Of a stretch of DNA of 36,382 nt, positions 24,694 to 34,256 are shown one piece after another. The stretch covers positions 1 through 36,382 of the forward strand of contig JAGHTF010000055.1 in assembly GCA_018065485.1 (NCBI GenBank). The letters run 5' to 3'. The translations under genes were made by a program, and so were the position numbers. The stretch is from Candidatus Cryptobacteroides fimicaballi (GTDB lineage: Bacteria; Bacteroidota; Bacteroidia; Bacteroidales; UBA932). How positions within the stretch are numbered: the first letter of the stretch is position 1; each line of letters starts with the position of its first letter. The notes below the pieces were generated by a model. That model worked only from the letters and a program-made list of their open reading frames with translations. It was not told the DNA's origin and ran no database searches.

Positions 24694-26994
24694 ATGTCTA
24701 AGAAACTGCTCCGAATCATACCGGGAGTGCTTTTGGTTGCTCTCGCCGTTTTCGCATATATCTCCAGCATCTCATATCTCATTCACTGGAAAACGGATAT
24801 GAGTTGCACGATGGGGCTTGCAGCGTCGGACGCTGACCTTACGGTAGAGAATATCCTGGGGATGACGGGACATATGTTCGCAGACCTTATGATAAGGCAG
24901 CTGCTCGGAATAGGCAGTTTTGTATTGTTCGCAATCCTGGCGGTGATTTTTCTTCGCTGCACTTTCGGATTTTTCAGAGAGAACTTATTCAAGATTTTAG
25001 CCTCGGTTCTGGGGGCGTCGGTAATCGTCAGCATTGTGGCGGCGTTTATAGGCCGATTGTTTGACGTCGAAACCGTACTTGCAGGAGGTTGGGGCGGACA
25101 CAGCGGAGCTTTTGTCATAGAGCAATGCCGCGGTGTCATCGGGATGGTGCCGACAGGATTGATTGTACTGATTCTTCTGGCCAGTTTCGTATTCCTCTGT
25201 TTGAGCCAGATTTTCCACATCAAGTTCGGCAAGGCCGGCGAAGAGCCTGAACCTGTGGAAATCGCGGAGCCGGAGGAAGACTTGAAAATTACAGAAGTTG
25301 CGGAACCGGTTATGGAAGAACCGGTTATGGAAGAGCCGGTTATGGAAGAGCCAGTTCAGGCAGAAGGCAATTTGGAAATCATCAAGGAAACTAATCTGGA
25401 AGCTCCGGTCATTGAGAATCTGCCTCCTATAGACAACAGGTTGGACCCGCCGGACGGATTGCCCAGATACAAGGCTCCGTCCCTGAATCTGCTTGAAAAT
25501 CACGGAAGTTCCAGACACATTGTCAGCGACGAGGAGATAAAGCGTAACAACAATAAAATCCGAGCCGTTCTGGGCAACTACAAGATTCAGCTCTCAGACG
25601 TTCAAGCCATAGTCGGGCCCACAGTTACGCTGTACAAGACATATCCCGCACCGGGAGTCAAGATATCGGCGATAAAGCAGCTTCAGGAAGACATCGCAAT
25701 TTCTCTGGGAGCCAAAGGTGTGAGAGTTGTAACCCTTTCGGATTCGGTAGGAATCGAGGTAGCCAATGACGTGCCCAGTATGGTTCCGCTCAAAGCCTTG
25801 CTGAACGACAATTCATTCCGTGAAAGCAAAGCCTGCCTGCCGATAGCCATAGGTTATACCATCACCCAGAAGGTCAAGGTGTTCGACCTTGCGGATGCGC
25901 CCCACCTGCTGGTAGCCGGTGCCACAAAGCAGGGCAAATCGGTAGGTCTTAACGTTATAGTAAGTTCACTGCTGTACGCCTGCCATCCCTCAGAACTCAA
26001 GTTCGTGTTCACCGACCCCAAGATGGTGGAATTCAGCGCTTACAACCAGCTGTTGCACCACTATCTGGCCGTCCTGCCCGATGACAGCGAAAAAGACGAG
26101 CTTGCGAACGCCATCGTGAAGACCCCAAAGCGCGCAGAAAAGATTCTCCGCTCCCTGTGTGTAGAGATGGACGAACGCTATACCAAACTGTCGGAAGCAG
26201 GAGTCAACAACATTAAGCTGTACAACGAGAAATACAAGGAGAGAAAGTTGCGTCCCGACAAAGGGCACAAGTTCCTCCCCTATCTGGTTGTGGTGGTGGA
26301 CGAATATGCCGACCTCACTATGACTACCGGAGCATCTGCGGAAGCAAAAGCAGCATCCAGAAGTATAACAAACTCCATTATCAGACTGGCCCAAAAGGGA
26401 CGTGCCGCCGGCCTTCACGTAATTCTTGCCACACAGAGGCCTTCGGTAGATGTGATTTCCGGACTCATCAAGAGTAACTTCCCGATGCGCATTGCATTCA
26501 GGACAGCCTCCAGAACCGACTCACAGACCATTCTGGACGCTCCGGGAGCCGAGAAACTGATAGGCAACGGCGATATGCTGTTCTCGGCCGGCATCGACAC
26601 CGAGCGAATCCAGTGCGGTTACGTGAGCGGCAAGGAAATTGACGCCATCACCCAATGCATTGGAGAGCAGACCGGATACGGGAAATCCTACAACTGTCCT
26701 TATTATCTGCCGGATGCGCCCGACTCGGTAGGCGACACATCTTCGGGAAGCGTCGATATGAGTGAAGTGGACGATCGTTTTGCCGAAGCCGCCAGAATAG
26801 TCGTAACCAACCAGAAGGGTTCGACGTCCGACCTTCAGAGAAAACTTGGTATGGGATATGCAAAAGCAGGTCGCGTGATGGATCAGCTCGAGGCCGCGGG
26901 CATTGTGGGACATCAGGACGGCACAAAGACCAGAGAGGTCCTTGTAAGCAGCATAGAAGAGCTGGAAGAGATCCTCGCCAAATACGGTAAATGA
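24694..26994 (+). CDS. ftsK: DNA translocase FtsK
   Basis: A 766-residue septal DNA pump that clears chromosome ends through the division septum and activates dimer resolution. There are four membrane segments (about 9-29, 71-90, 100-120 and 153-172), an acidic linker with EPVME repeats (204-223), the RecA-like motor with Walker A GATKQGKS (409-416), VVVVDEYADL as Walker B and LATQRPSVDVISG, and a winged-helix gamma domain at about 700-766 (EAARIVVTNQKGSTSDLQRKLGMGYAKAGRVMDQLE). The linker is much shorter than in E. coli, as usual outside the enterics. Lys412 in the P-loop replaces the common Gly. The stop overlaps lolA as ATGA. Confidence 0.95.
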   Translation: MSKKLLRIIPGVLLVALAVFAYISSISYLIHWKTDMSCTMGLAASDADLTVENILGMTGHMFADLMIRQLLGIGSFVLFAILAVIFLRCTFGFFRENLFKILASVLGASVIVSIVAAFIGRLFDVETVLAGGWGGHSGAFVIEQCRGVIGMVPTGLIVLILLASFVFLCLSQIFHIKFGKAGEEPEPVEIAEPEEDLKITEVAEPVMEEPVMEEPVMEEPVQAEGNLEIIKETNLEAPVIENLPPIDNRLDPPDGLPRYKAPSLNLLENHGSSRHIVSDEEIKRNNNKIRAVLGNYKIQLSDVQAIVGPTVTLYKTYPAPGVKISAIKQLQEDIAISLGAKGVRVVTLSDSVGIEVANDVPSMVPLKALLNDNSFRESKACLPIAIGYTITQKVKVFDLADAPHLLVAGATKQGKSVGLNVIVSSLLYACHPSELKFVFTDPKMVEFSAYNQLLHHYLAVLPDDSEKDELANAIVKTPKRAEKILRSLCVEMDERYTKLSEAGVNNIKLYNEKYKERKLRPDKGHKFLPYLVVVVDEYADLTMTTGASAEAKAASRSITNSIIRLAQKGRAAGLHVILATQRPSVDVISGLIKSNFPMRIAFRTASRTDSQTILDAPGAEKLIGNGDMLFSAGIDTERIQCGYVSGKEIDAITQCIGEQTGYGKSYNCPYYLPDAPDSVGDTSSGSVDMSEVDDRFAEAARIVVTNQKGSTSDLQRKLGMGYAKAGRVMDQLEAAGIVGHQDGTKTREVLVSSIEELEEILAKYGK
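25303..25362 (+). repeat. 15-bp tandem repeat in the ftsK linker
   Basis: Three near-identical 15-base units (25303-25317, 25318-25332, 25333-25347), each coding EPVME, followed by a diverged fourth unit coding EPVQA (25348-25362). The units differ only at third positions (GAA/GAG), so they are recent duplications, and copy number could vary between strains. Confidence 0.85.
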
Positions 26995-27509
26995 GAAGAT
27001 TGATTCTATCGGCATTGTGCCTGTTCTCAGGCCTTGTGACATTCGCCCAGTATGAGAAATTTGACGAACTTGCACAGCATATCACTCAGGGCGACAGGAT
27101 AAGTTTGGAATTTTCCGTAGGCTTTGAAGGCAATCAGGGCTCAATTGCAGAAGGCAGTCTGACACTGCAGGGAACCTGCTACTGTGCAACGGCAGCCGGG
27201 ATGAGGATTATCGGCGACGGAAAAACCCAATGGACAGTTGACGATGCAGGACAGGAGATTTACATCGAGGATGGAGGACAACTTTCATCCCTGCTCTCAA
27301 ACCCCAGGGTTATAAGGAATTCACTCAGTTGCCTCAGTTCTACGTACAATTCGCTGAGCGGCATCTTTACCACCGGCAAAAACGGGAGCACGCGATTGAG
27401 GTTTCAGCTGAAAGACATCCGCTACGCCAAGTATTCAGATAATCCGGGGGAATTCTGCGTGGACTGCTCAGAATATCCGGAGCCCTGGGTCATCACCGAC
27501 CTCCGATAA
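26991..27509 (+). CDS. LolA-like outer-membrane lipoprotein carrier
   Basis: A 172-residue protein with a signal peptide (MRRLILSALCLFSGLVTFAQ) and a beta-rich body of LolA type (SLEFSVGFEGNQGSIAEGSLTLQG, GMRIIGDGKTQWTVDDAGQEIYIEDG, FQLKDIRYAKYSD). LolA carries lipoproteins across the periplasm to the outer membrane. It is shorter and more diverged than E. coli LolA, so the call leans on the ftsK-lolA gene order that I know from the Bacteroidota. It overlaps ftsK by four bases and its 3' end overlaps the convergent addA by 42 bases. Confidence 0.8.
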   Translation: MRRLILSALCLFSGLVTFAQYEKFDELAQHITQGDRISLEFSVGFEGNQGSIAEGSLTLQGTCYCATAAGMRIIGDGKTQWTVDDAGQEIYIEDGGQLSSLLSNPRVIRNSLSCLSSTYNSLSGIFTTGKNGSTRLRFQLKDIRYAKYSDNPGEFCVDCSEYPEPWVITDLR

Positions 27510-30305
27510 GGAATCCTCCCTTACATACCAGATATACCCGGTTACCTTGCGGTAGCCGAGTTTTTTATACAGATTGACGTAGCGTCTGACCTGCTTATGG
27601 TATGCATCTCTGGGTTCTCCGAACTTGTAGTCGATAACCTCAACGGATCCGTCGGGATACAGAAGCACGCGATCCGGGCGATACTGCTTTCCGTCGGCCG
27701 CAATGATTGCCGCTTCATTGAGTACCCTGAGTTCTACGGGCGAATCTGCAAGCGAAGAAGGGAACCATTTCGGATGGGAAGCGATGCGTTCCTCTAGGAA
27801 GGCCCTTGCCTTTTCCCCCTGCTCCGGAGTAAGAAGCGATTCGTTCACCACAGCCTTTACTGCACGGGGAAGATCCCGGAGGCTGTTCACTTCTTCCAGT
27901 ATCCTATGCAGGGCAATTCCTTCGAGTCGCGGAGAAGCCTCGATTCCTACGCCTTCGGAACTGAAGAAATCCAATGCATCGGAAGAAGGCTTCAACCTGT
28001 CTCCTATGGGGAAAGACGGATAGGCCGATGGGAAAGTCCTTTCGGAAGAGGCCGATGCCCGGTCCATCTTTCTAAAGTCATACTCAGTTCCGTAAGTCAT
28101 CTCGCTCATACCCCCGGTGTATGCATACAGCAGTTCCGAGAGCGAGGCCCATTCGTAGGGCTTGCGGGCTGAAACCGCGGCGGCGCATTTTTTTGAAACG
28201 TCGGATGATATTACGTGAAGACTCTTCTGCGCCCTTGTAAGCGCAACATAGAAAAGATTTATATTGTCCACCTTTTGGGCGAAGGCCTCCCTCTCGTAAT
28301 CCTTCTCGAAATGGTTGAGACGGGATTTCCGGCTGCTCAGCTCGATGGGATAGCAGTTGTCGGTTTCGGCAGGCATACCGGAAGCCTTTGCATCCAGATG
28401 GCACCAGTGAGTGTCGCCGTTGTACAACTTGACGGAATCGGCATAGGGGAAAATCACGTAAGGGAACTCCAGACCCTTGGATTTATGGATTGTAAGGATG
28501 CGTACCGAAGAATCATTCTCGGGGGTTCCCACGAATATGTCGTCTTTTTCGTTCCAGCGTTTGAGATAAGCCTTGAGATTGTTTCCGTACAGATTGCACC
28601 AGGAGTGGATATCATCCATAAAAGCCTGGACATACAGGGCCTCCCCGTCGAAATTCGACGGATCCACCCGTTTGAGAGCACGCAGGAAGTATTCGCACAA
28701 ATCTACAACCGAATTGTAGCTGTCGGGAATCTGCACGTCCAGTGACTCGGCCAGATAGGTATTGAGTTTATCGGCGGGATTATCCACCGCCGCAAGCAGG
28801 GAAACCAGCCTGCGTACAACAGCCGAACTCTTAATGCGCAGGGAGTCGTCGGACAGAATCGGAATTCCGTTATCGACAAGATATGAGCCAATCTCGGCAC
28901 CCACGTTGCGAGTCCTTACAAGAATTGCAATGTTCCCTGGTTTTGCGCCGCAGTCCAGCGCGCTGTGGACCGATTCCAGAACCCGTTCCTTCTGTGAAGA
29001 TTTGTCGCAGAAACTTATTTTCACGCAACCTTCCTGTGGATCCTTGCTCCGGGGTTTCTGATTCACGTCTCCGTACATCTCCCGAAGCCCGAGGCTTTCG
29101 GATGCATAAGAAAAGAACTCATTATTGAAACTCACCACAGCCCGAGTGCTCCTCCAGTTGAATTCCATCTCTTCGCTCACGGCCTTCGGGAAACATTCAG
29201 CAACTTTATGCCCGAGTAAAGTCCAGTCGGAATTACGCCAGCGGTAAATGCTTTGTTTTATGTCGCCGACAACCAGATTCCGACCGCCACGGGATTCGCT
29301 TTCAAGCAGAAGCGGATAGAAATTTTCCCATTGGACAAGAGAGGTATCCTGAAATTCGTCTAGCAGGAAATCCTTGAAACGTATGCCTGTCTTCTCATAT
29401 ATGAACGGAGCGTCGCTTCCGTCTATCACGGCGCGGAGCAGTTCATTTGACTCATCCAGACACATCAGGTTCTTCTCAGAAAGAAGCGAATCGAACGAAA
29501 GGAAGAATTCATAAGAAAGGCCCAAACCGGAAACCAATTTGCTGATTTCGCAGGCGGTATTGTATCCTTTGATGTTGGAGTCGAAATAATCGGCAAACTC
29601 AGGATGCTCCTTGCGAAAGCGTACCCCAAGTGCCTGACAGCAGGTTCCGGGTTTGACGTCCAGGCCGTTCTCCTTTGCAACGGAAGCAAATTTCCGGATG
29701 ATCGTGCGGCAAGCCTTCTTTATGGCCTTCAGCGATTCCTTGGAATATGCCTTGGAGACATCCAATCCGCAGGAAGCCGCCATAGAGTTGAAATCCAGGG
29801 ACTTAAGCCTGGCTCCCATATCGTAGAGGTCCTTCTCGATTTTTATCTTCTCGCCTTTTTCAAGACTTTCCTGTACATTTGTCCGTATCCAATCCACCAC
29901 CTCAGAATTATCTTCGCTGAGAGACTCAAGGATACGGTCCATTGCCTCCTGGATAACGGAATTGCGGTCCAGTTCTATCTGATAGTCGGCAAACTGACCG
30001 ATTTCCCTCGAAAAAGCCTTTATCGTCTGCTGGAAAAACGAATCGATTGTGCTGACAGCAAAGGAACTGTAATCGTGCAGGATATCCGTGAGAATCCCTC
30101 GTGCCCTGGGATCCTTTTTTGCCCTTTCGAAAAGATTCTGCAGAATGCGGTTCTTCATCTCGGCGGTAGCCTTGTTGGTAAAGGTCACCGCAAGAATATG
30201 CCTGTACGCCTGAGGGTCTGAAGACGAGAGCAGTATGTCCAGATACGCTTGGGACAAAGCGTAGGTTTTTCCGCTTCCGGCACTTGCCTTGAGAATTTTC
30301 ATCAT
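27468..30305 (-). CDS. addA: AddA-like helicase-nuclease (UvrD family)
   Basis: A 945-residue superfamily 1 helicase fused to a RecB-type nuclease. Seen: Walker A ASAGSGKT (7-14), motif Ia FTNKATAEMKNRI, motif II DEFQDT (316-321), the SIYRWRNSDW and NWRSTRAVV motifs, TIHKSKGLEFPYVIF, VALTRAQKSLHVIS, and at the C-terminus GIALHRILEEV, RPDRVLLYPDG, VIDYKFGEP and QVRRYVNLY of the PD-(D/E)XK nuclease. With AddB it resects double-strand breaks for RecA. It starts in an ATGA overlap with addB, so translation is coupled. It is shorter than Firmicutes AddA (about 1200). Confidence 0.92.
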   Translation of the reverse strand: MMKILKASAGSGKTYALSQAYLDILLSSSDPQAYRHILAVTFTNKATAEMKNRILQNLFERAKKDPRARGILTDILHDYSSFAVSTIDSFFQQTIKAFSREIGQFADYQIELDRNSVIQEAMDRILESLSEDNSEVVDWIRTNVQESLEKGEKIKIEKDLYDMGARLKSLDFNSMAASCGLDVSKAYSKESLKAIKKACRTIIRKFASVAKENGLDVKPGTCCQALGVRFRKEHPEFADYFDSNIKGYNTACEISKLVSGLGLSYEFFLSFDSLLSEKNLMCLDESNELLRAVIDGSDAPFIYEKTGIRFKDFLLDEFQDTSLVQWENFYPLLLESESRGGRNLVVGDIKQSIYRWRNSDWTLLGHKVAECFPKAVSEEMEFNWRSTRAVVSFNNEFFSYASESLGLREMYGDVNQKPRSKDPQEGCVKISFCDKSSQKERVLESVHSALDCGAKPGNIAILVRTRNVGAEIGSYLVDNGIPILSDDSLRIKSSAVVRRLVSLLAAVDNPADKLNTYLAESLDVQIPDSYNSVVDLCEYFLRALKRVDPSNFDGEALYVQAFMDDIHSWCNLYGNNLKAYLKRWNEKDDIFVGTPENDSSVRILTIHKSKGLEFPYVIFPYADSVKLYNGDTHWCHLDAKASGMPAETDNCYPIELSSRKSRLNHFEKDYEREAFAQKVDNINLFYVALTRAQKSLHVISSDVSKKCAAAVSARKPYEWASLSELLYAYTGGMSEMTYGTEYDFRKMDRASASSERTFPSAYPSFPIGDRLKPSSDALDFFSSEGVGIEASPRLEGIALHRILEEVNSLRDLPRAVKAVVNESLLTPEQGEKARAFLEERIASHPKWFPSSLADSPVELRVLNEAAIIAADGKQYRPDRVLLYPDGSVEVIDYKFGEPRDAYHKQVRRYVNLYKKLGYRKVTGYIWYVREDSLSEVGDDPGLRIF

Positions 30306-33124
30306 CGTCCGCAGATTTGTTTAAAGTTACAGAAAGAGCAGGAAGAGGCATCGTCGCATCGTGTCCAGGGCACCGAGAGATCGGAAAGCCTGTCCAGAAG
30401 TTCCTGAAGCCTGGGTTTCATAAGAGCACAGAATCCGGGACTCAGGGCCACGTTCTGCACGCCCTCCACAAACAGATTGGCGGGCTGGTATATGCTGTTG
30501 AAGACCATATTGCCCTCAAGGCTCCGGTCTTCCTTTACAAACAAGTCGTAAATATAAAGTTGGACTGCGATGGGAGGCCTCTTGCTGTCATCTGACCCAA
30601 ACAGATTTTCCACCACCTCGGCAGCATTCTCATCGGTTATGTTTATATCCTGATCGGTGACTCTTCCCGTCTTATAGTCTATTACCCTGATCTGTCCCGG
30701 AGTTACACTGTCCAGACGGTCGATGACGCCTACGAAACGGTATCCTCCTATGGTTGCCTCCATCCTGCGTTCGAGGCCCAGAATAGTGAAACAGGAATCG
30801 GGACCGGCTTTGAGAAACTCGATATCACGTTTTATGACCTGCCGCACATAACTGCATATCATATCCCTGTAGATAATGTTCTTTCCGGAAATCTCGAAAG
30901 CGTTCTGTTTGTCGAGTATGAGCCTGCTGACCAAATCCTTTATATGGGAAGGGGACTTGAGCAGGGATTCCAGACAGGCGGCACTCACCTTCCGGTCCGG
31001 AGTGTCGTACAGGATTTCCATCGCTTCGTGAAAAACCTGTCCGAACATAGATGCGTCGAGGTTTTCGGCAACCTCGGTATCCTTCCTGAGTCCAACTACG
31101 TAGGCATAATAGAACTTTGCCGGGCAGCTCAGGTAGTCTTTTATTGCAGAGGCCGAAAGATGACCTTCCCTGAGTTTCCGGATATCCTCGGCCGTCTTGG
31201 GAATATCTCCCTGAACCGACAGCCGTTTGATTTCGCTCTTCGCGGTCCATCTGCACACGGGCAACTCGAAGTGCAGTTCCAACTGTTTTATGAAACGGCT
31301 TTCCTCCCCCACCTTCACTCCCTCGGTACGGGAATCGTACAGCAGCCACACTTTGGAGGCGCGCTGCACCATCCGATAGAAATAATATGCCCACATCGCA
31401 TCCTTGTACTCGTAGGTGGGCATTCCGAATCCTTTCCGCAGTTCTCCCGGAATAAAAGAGGAAGCCGTAGAACGTCGGGGGAAAGTTCCTTCGTTGCAAC
31501 TCAGGACAATTATATTTTCGAAGTCCAGCGCGCGGGTCTCGAGGGGGCCCATAATCTGAAGTCCCTGCATAGGCTCGCCCTGGAACGGAACGGTATCGCC
31601 GGCACACATCTGTTGCAGCACCCGCACGAAAGTAGCCGGCTTTACCGGCAGAGGATCCTGCATCAGTTCCTCCAGAGTCTGGTAAATTTTCTTGGCGAAA
31701 TCCAATTCCATAGTGTCGTTCATCCCAACAGCCAGAGTCTTGAGCACATCCTGCAGATAGCGGGCAAAAGCCTCTGTCCGGTCCGGTTCGCAGGAAGACG
31801 GATCGGTCACTACTACCTTGAATACAGACTCAAGCACCGGATCGGAGTTGAATTGTTCAACGGGGACGTAGCATTGCGCCTTAGCGCGGATGTCGTCGGC
31901 CGTCTTCAGCCCCTCCGGGCTGAGGGAAAGCCTGAGCAGACTGTTGGAAAGAATAGACCAGACCTGCCGGTGATAGAAGAAAGGAATCCCATCCTTGAAA
32001 TAAACGTGCAGCTGAAGGGCACAGAGTTCGAGCACCAACGGCCAGAGCACACTCCCGGAAATGGGATAGCCCATTGTTACGTTAAGTTGCCGGACCTCTT
32101 CCGGGATGGAGTTCAGCACCGGCAGCAGCAGGCTCTCGTCGGGAAGCACAATGGCGGTGGAGATATCGGCTTTGCCTACAGCCTCAAGAATCTGCGGAAT
32201 CTGCTTGGCCTGGCCCACCGAAGAAGGGACGCTGAGCACATTGATTTCAGGATCGGGCAGGCCTTCGGGATCCGGTTCGAATGCCTGGGGAAAGAGAGAG
32301 AGATTTTCGCTGATGAAAAAGGATGACCGGTTGTCCCGGTCCTTTATTAGACGGCTGCTGAAGTCCCAGCAGAACTCTGCCATCCGGGCATTCCTAATAG
32401 ATTTCAGCAATTTCTTTTCGCAGTCGTTGAGGGCATTCAGACCCACGAAGACAAATTTCTCACATCCTGGAAACTTCCTTGCAAGGATATCGGAGACACT
32501 CTGCACTTCGAGCGCAGACGCCAGCTTGCGGTATATCCGGCCCTCGTAACTCAATTCTTTACGGTCGAGAGCACTGTTAAAGCTGCGGTAGAGGTCATAA
32601 AGGATGTCCCAGACGGTCTGGAAACGCCTTTTATATTCTCCATCGGTATTGAAATTGCCGAGAAACTGCTCCACCGCACTCTTCTGAGTCTCAGTCAGAA
32701 AAGAAAAATCCTGTTGCATTCCCTTGTACAGGGCTATGTTTGCAAATATCTGCCGCGGATCGACCAGATACTTGTCGATGTCGTTGAAATCGCTGAGAAT
32801 TATTCCTCCCCAGAAAATGAAATTGTCCAGGGGTTCAGCCTTTCCCGGGCCCTCTTTTGTTTCATACAGAGGCTTGTAACAGTCGTAGAGGATGCGGAGC
32901 AGCTTCACTCGCGAGCTCTGCCTCTCTCCGGCAAGGGCCGACACAAAGTCGTTCATCTGACGGCACACCGGAGCCGGAACCGGAATACCGGAATCCTGCG
33001 CCTCCTCTCCCAGGTATTTGTTGAAGAACACCATAGCGCGACGGTTGGGAAAGACAAAACAGCATTTGTCTATCTCTCCAAGGGAATAATAGTGCCTTGC
33101 AACCTGTTTGAGAAAAGGAATCAT
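30302..33124 (-). CDS. addB: AddB-like nuclease subunit with iron-sulfur cluster
   Basis: A 940-residue partner of AddA. The N-terminal part resembles an inactivated helicase (FVFPNRRAMVFFNKYL, with no Walker A), and the C-terminal part is a PD-(D/E)XK nuclease (GQVFHEAMEIL, GVIDRLD, RVIDYKTGRV, AVQLYIYDLF). An iron-sulfur staple is indicated by Cys in YLSCPAKFYYAY and a triple-Cys cluster at the C-terminus (SSCSFCNFKQICG). The pattern matches AddB of the AddAB break-repair complex. It begins in a one-base TGATG overlap with alr and overlaps addA by four bases. Confidence 0.9.
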   Translation of the reverse strand: MIPFLKQVARHYYSLGEIDKCCFVFPNRRAMVFFNKYLGEEAQDSGIPVPAPVCRQMNDFVSALAGERQSSRVKLLRILYDCYKPLYETKEGPGKAEPLDNFIFWGGIILSDFNDIDKYLVDPRQIFANIALYKGMQQDFSFLTETQKSAVEQFLGNFNTDGEYKRRFQTVWDILYDLYRSFNSALDRKELSYEGRIYRKLASALEVQSVSDILARKFPGCEKFVFVGLNALNDCEKKLLKSIRNARMAEFCWDFSSRLIKDRDNRSSFFISENLSLFPQAFEPDPEGLPDPEINVLSVPSSVGQAKQIPQILEAVGKADISTAIVLPDESLLLPVLNSIPEEVRQLNVTMGYPISGSVLWPLVLELCALQLHVYFKDGIPFFYHRQVWSILSNSLLRLSLSPEGLKTADDIRAKAQCYVPVEQFNSDPVLESVFKVVVTDPSSCEPDRTEAFARYLQDVLKTLAVGMNDTMELDFAKKIYQTLEELMQDPLPVKPATFVRVLQQMCAGDTVPFQGEPMQGLQIMGPLETRALDFENIIVLSCNEGTFPRRSTASSFIPGELRKGFGMPTYEYKDAMWAYYFYRMVQRASKVWLLYDSRTEGVKVGEESRFIKQLELHFELPVCRWTAKSEIKRLSVQGDIPKTAEDIRKLREGHLSASAIKDYLSCPAKFYYAYVVGLRKDTEVAENLDASMFGQVFHEAMEILYDTPDRKVSAACLESLLKSPSHIKDLVSRLILDKQNAFEISGKNIIYRDMICSYVRQVIKRDIEFLKAGPDSCFTILGLERRMEATIGGYRFVGVIDRLDSVTPGQIRVIDYKTGRVTDQDINITDENAAEVVENLFGSDDSKRPPIAVQLYIYDLFVKEDRSLEGNMVFNSIYQPANLFVEGVQNVALSPGFCALMKPRLQELLDRLSDLSVPWTRCDDASSCSFCNFKQICGR

Positions 33125-34245
33125 CAGCGGTCAATAATAACTCTGGGGATACGTCGCGGAACAGAAGTGATTATTTCGTACGGAATGGTGTCGAGAATTC
33201 CGGCAAGTTCGGATATGGTAGGATTCTCCCCGAATATCGTGACTTCGTCCCCTGCCTTTACGTCTATTCCCGTCACATCCAGCATACAGGCATCCATACA
33301 GATGTTCCCTATCGTTTTAGCTCTCTTTCCATTTACAAGGAAAGAAGCATTTCCCCGGCCCAGATGGCGATTGATACCATCGGCATAGCCGATTCTTATA
33401 GTGGCTATCTTTGTCCCCTCCGGGGCTATCTTGCCGTGACGGCCGTAGCCTATCTCGCCTTCTCCGAATTTAAGTTCCTTGACCTGAAGCACCTCCACTT
33501 TCAAAGACGCTACCGGCTTGAGGTCTCTGGTACTTCCCGGCACCGGATCCACCCCGTATATTCCAAGGCCCAGACGGACCATATCGAACTGATATTGGGG
33601 GAATCTTTCTATTCCGGCGGTATTGAGCGCATGCCAGATGGGGTGATAGCCCAGGGCCCAGTCGATTGTCGCCGCATTGCTCTTGAACAGTTCCAGCTGC
33701 GCAAGCGTATATTCATCGTCTTCTTTGCAGGGGCTGTCTGCGACGCACAGATGGGTGTATATGGACTTGACCTTGATTTTAGGCAGCTTTCCCAGACAAT
33801 CCAGAAGGACGGGGATTTCGTCGGTCATAAAGCCGAGACGGTGCATCCCGGTATCCAATGCAATGTGAACGGGATAGCTTCTGAGCCGGGAACGGGAGAC
33901 CTTCTTGGCCAGAAGTTTCAGGGCTTCGATATCGGGCAGCGCAGGTTCCAGCTTGTATTCTATTATTTCGTCAAAAGAGTCGATTCCCGGATTGAGTACC
34001 AGAATCGGCAGCATGATACCGGCCTGACGGAGTTCCACGCCCTCGCCGGTTGTGGCTACGGCAAAGTAATCGGCGCCGGCTCTCTCCAGAAGGCGGCTGA
34101 ATTCCACTGCGCCGGCGCCATAGGCGTTAGCCTTCACCAGAATCAGAAGTTTGGTGGAGTCCTGTATGAGAGACCGGTAATGATTATAATTGTGCAGGCA
34201 ATTGGGGAGGCTGAGCTCCAGCCTGTTAGAACAATTCTGAGCCAT
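33124..34245 (-). CDS. alr: Alanine racemase
   Basis: A 373-residue PLP enzyme that makes D-alanine for peptidoglycan. The PLP lysine is Lys38 in LVKANAYGAG and the second catalytic base is Tyr287 in IRIGYADGINR; HIALDTGMHRLGF and IGNICMDACMLDVTG are also typical. Many Bacteroidales instead carry alr fused behind murF; here it stands alone, with a normal start (MAQNCSNRLELSLPNCLHNY) and no murF in the window. It lies between the phosphomannose-isomerase-like gene (11 bases upstream) and addB (one-base overlap). Confidence 0.95.
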   Translation of the reverse strand: MAQNCSNRLELSLPNCLHNYNHYRSLIQDSTKLLILVKANAYGAGAVEFSRLLERAGADYFAVATTGEGVELRQAGIMLPILVLNPGIDSFDEIIEYKLEPALPDIEALKLLAKKVSRSRLRSYPVHIALDTGMHRLGFMTDEIPVLLDCLGKLPKIKVKSIYTHLCVADSPCKEDDEYTLAQLELFKSNAATIDWALGYHPIWHALNTAGIERFPQYQFDMVRLGLGIYGVDPVPGSTRDLKPVASLKVEVLQVKELKFGEGEIGYGRHGKIAPEGTKIATIRIGYADGINRHLGRGNASFLVNGKRAKTIGNICMDACMLDVTGIDVKAGDEVTIFGENPTISELAGILDTIPYEIITSVPRRIPRVIIDR

Positions 34246-34256
34246 ATCTTTAAAAT

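Noticed and set aside
30944..32326. A 460-codon open frame on the plus strand inside addB
   Set aside because: Shadow of addB in a GC-rich codon setting; no family features, and addB motifs continue through it.
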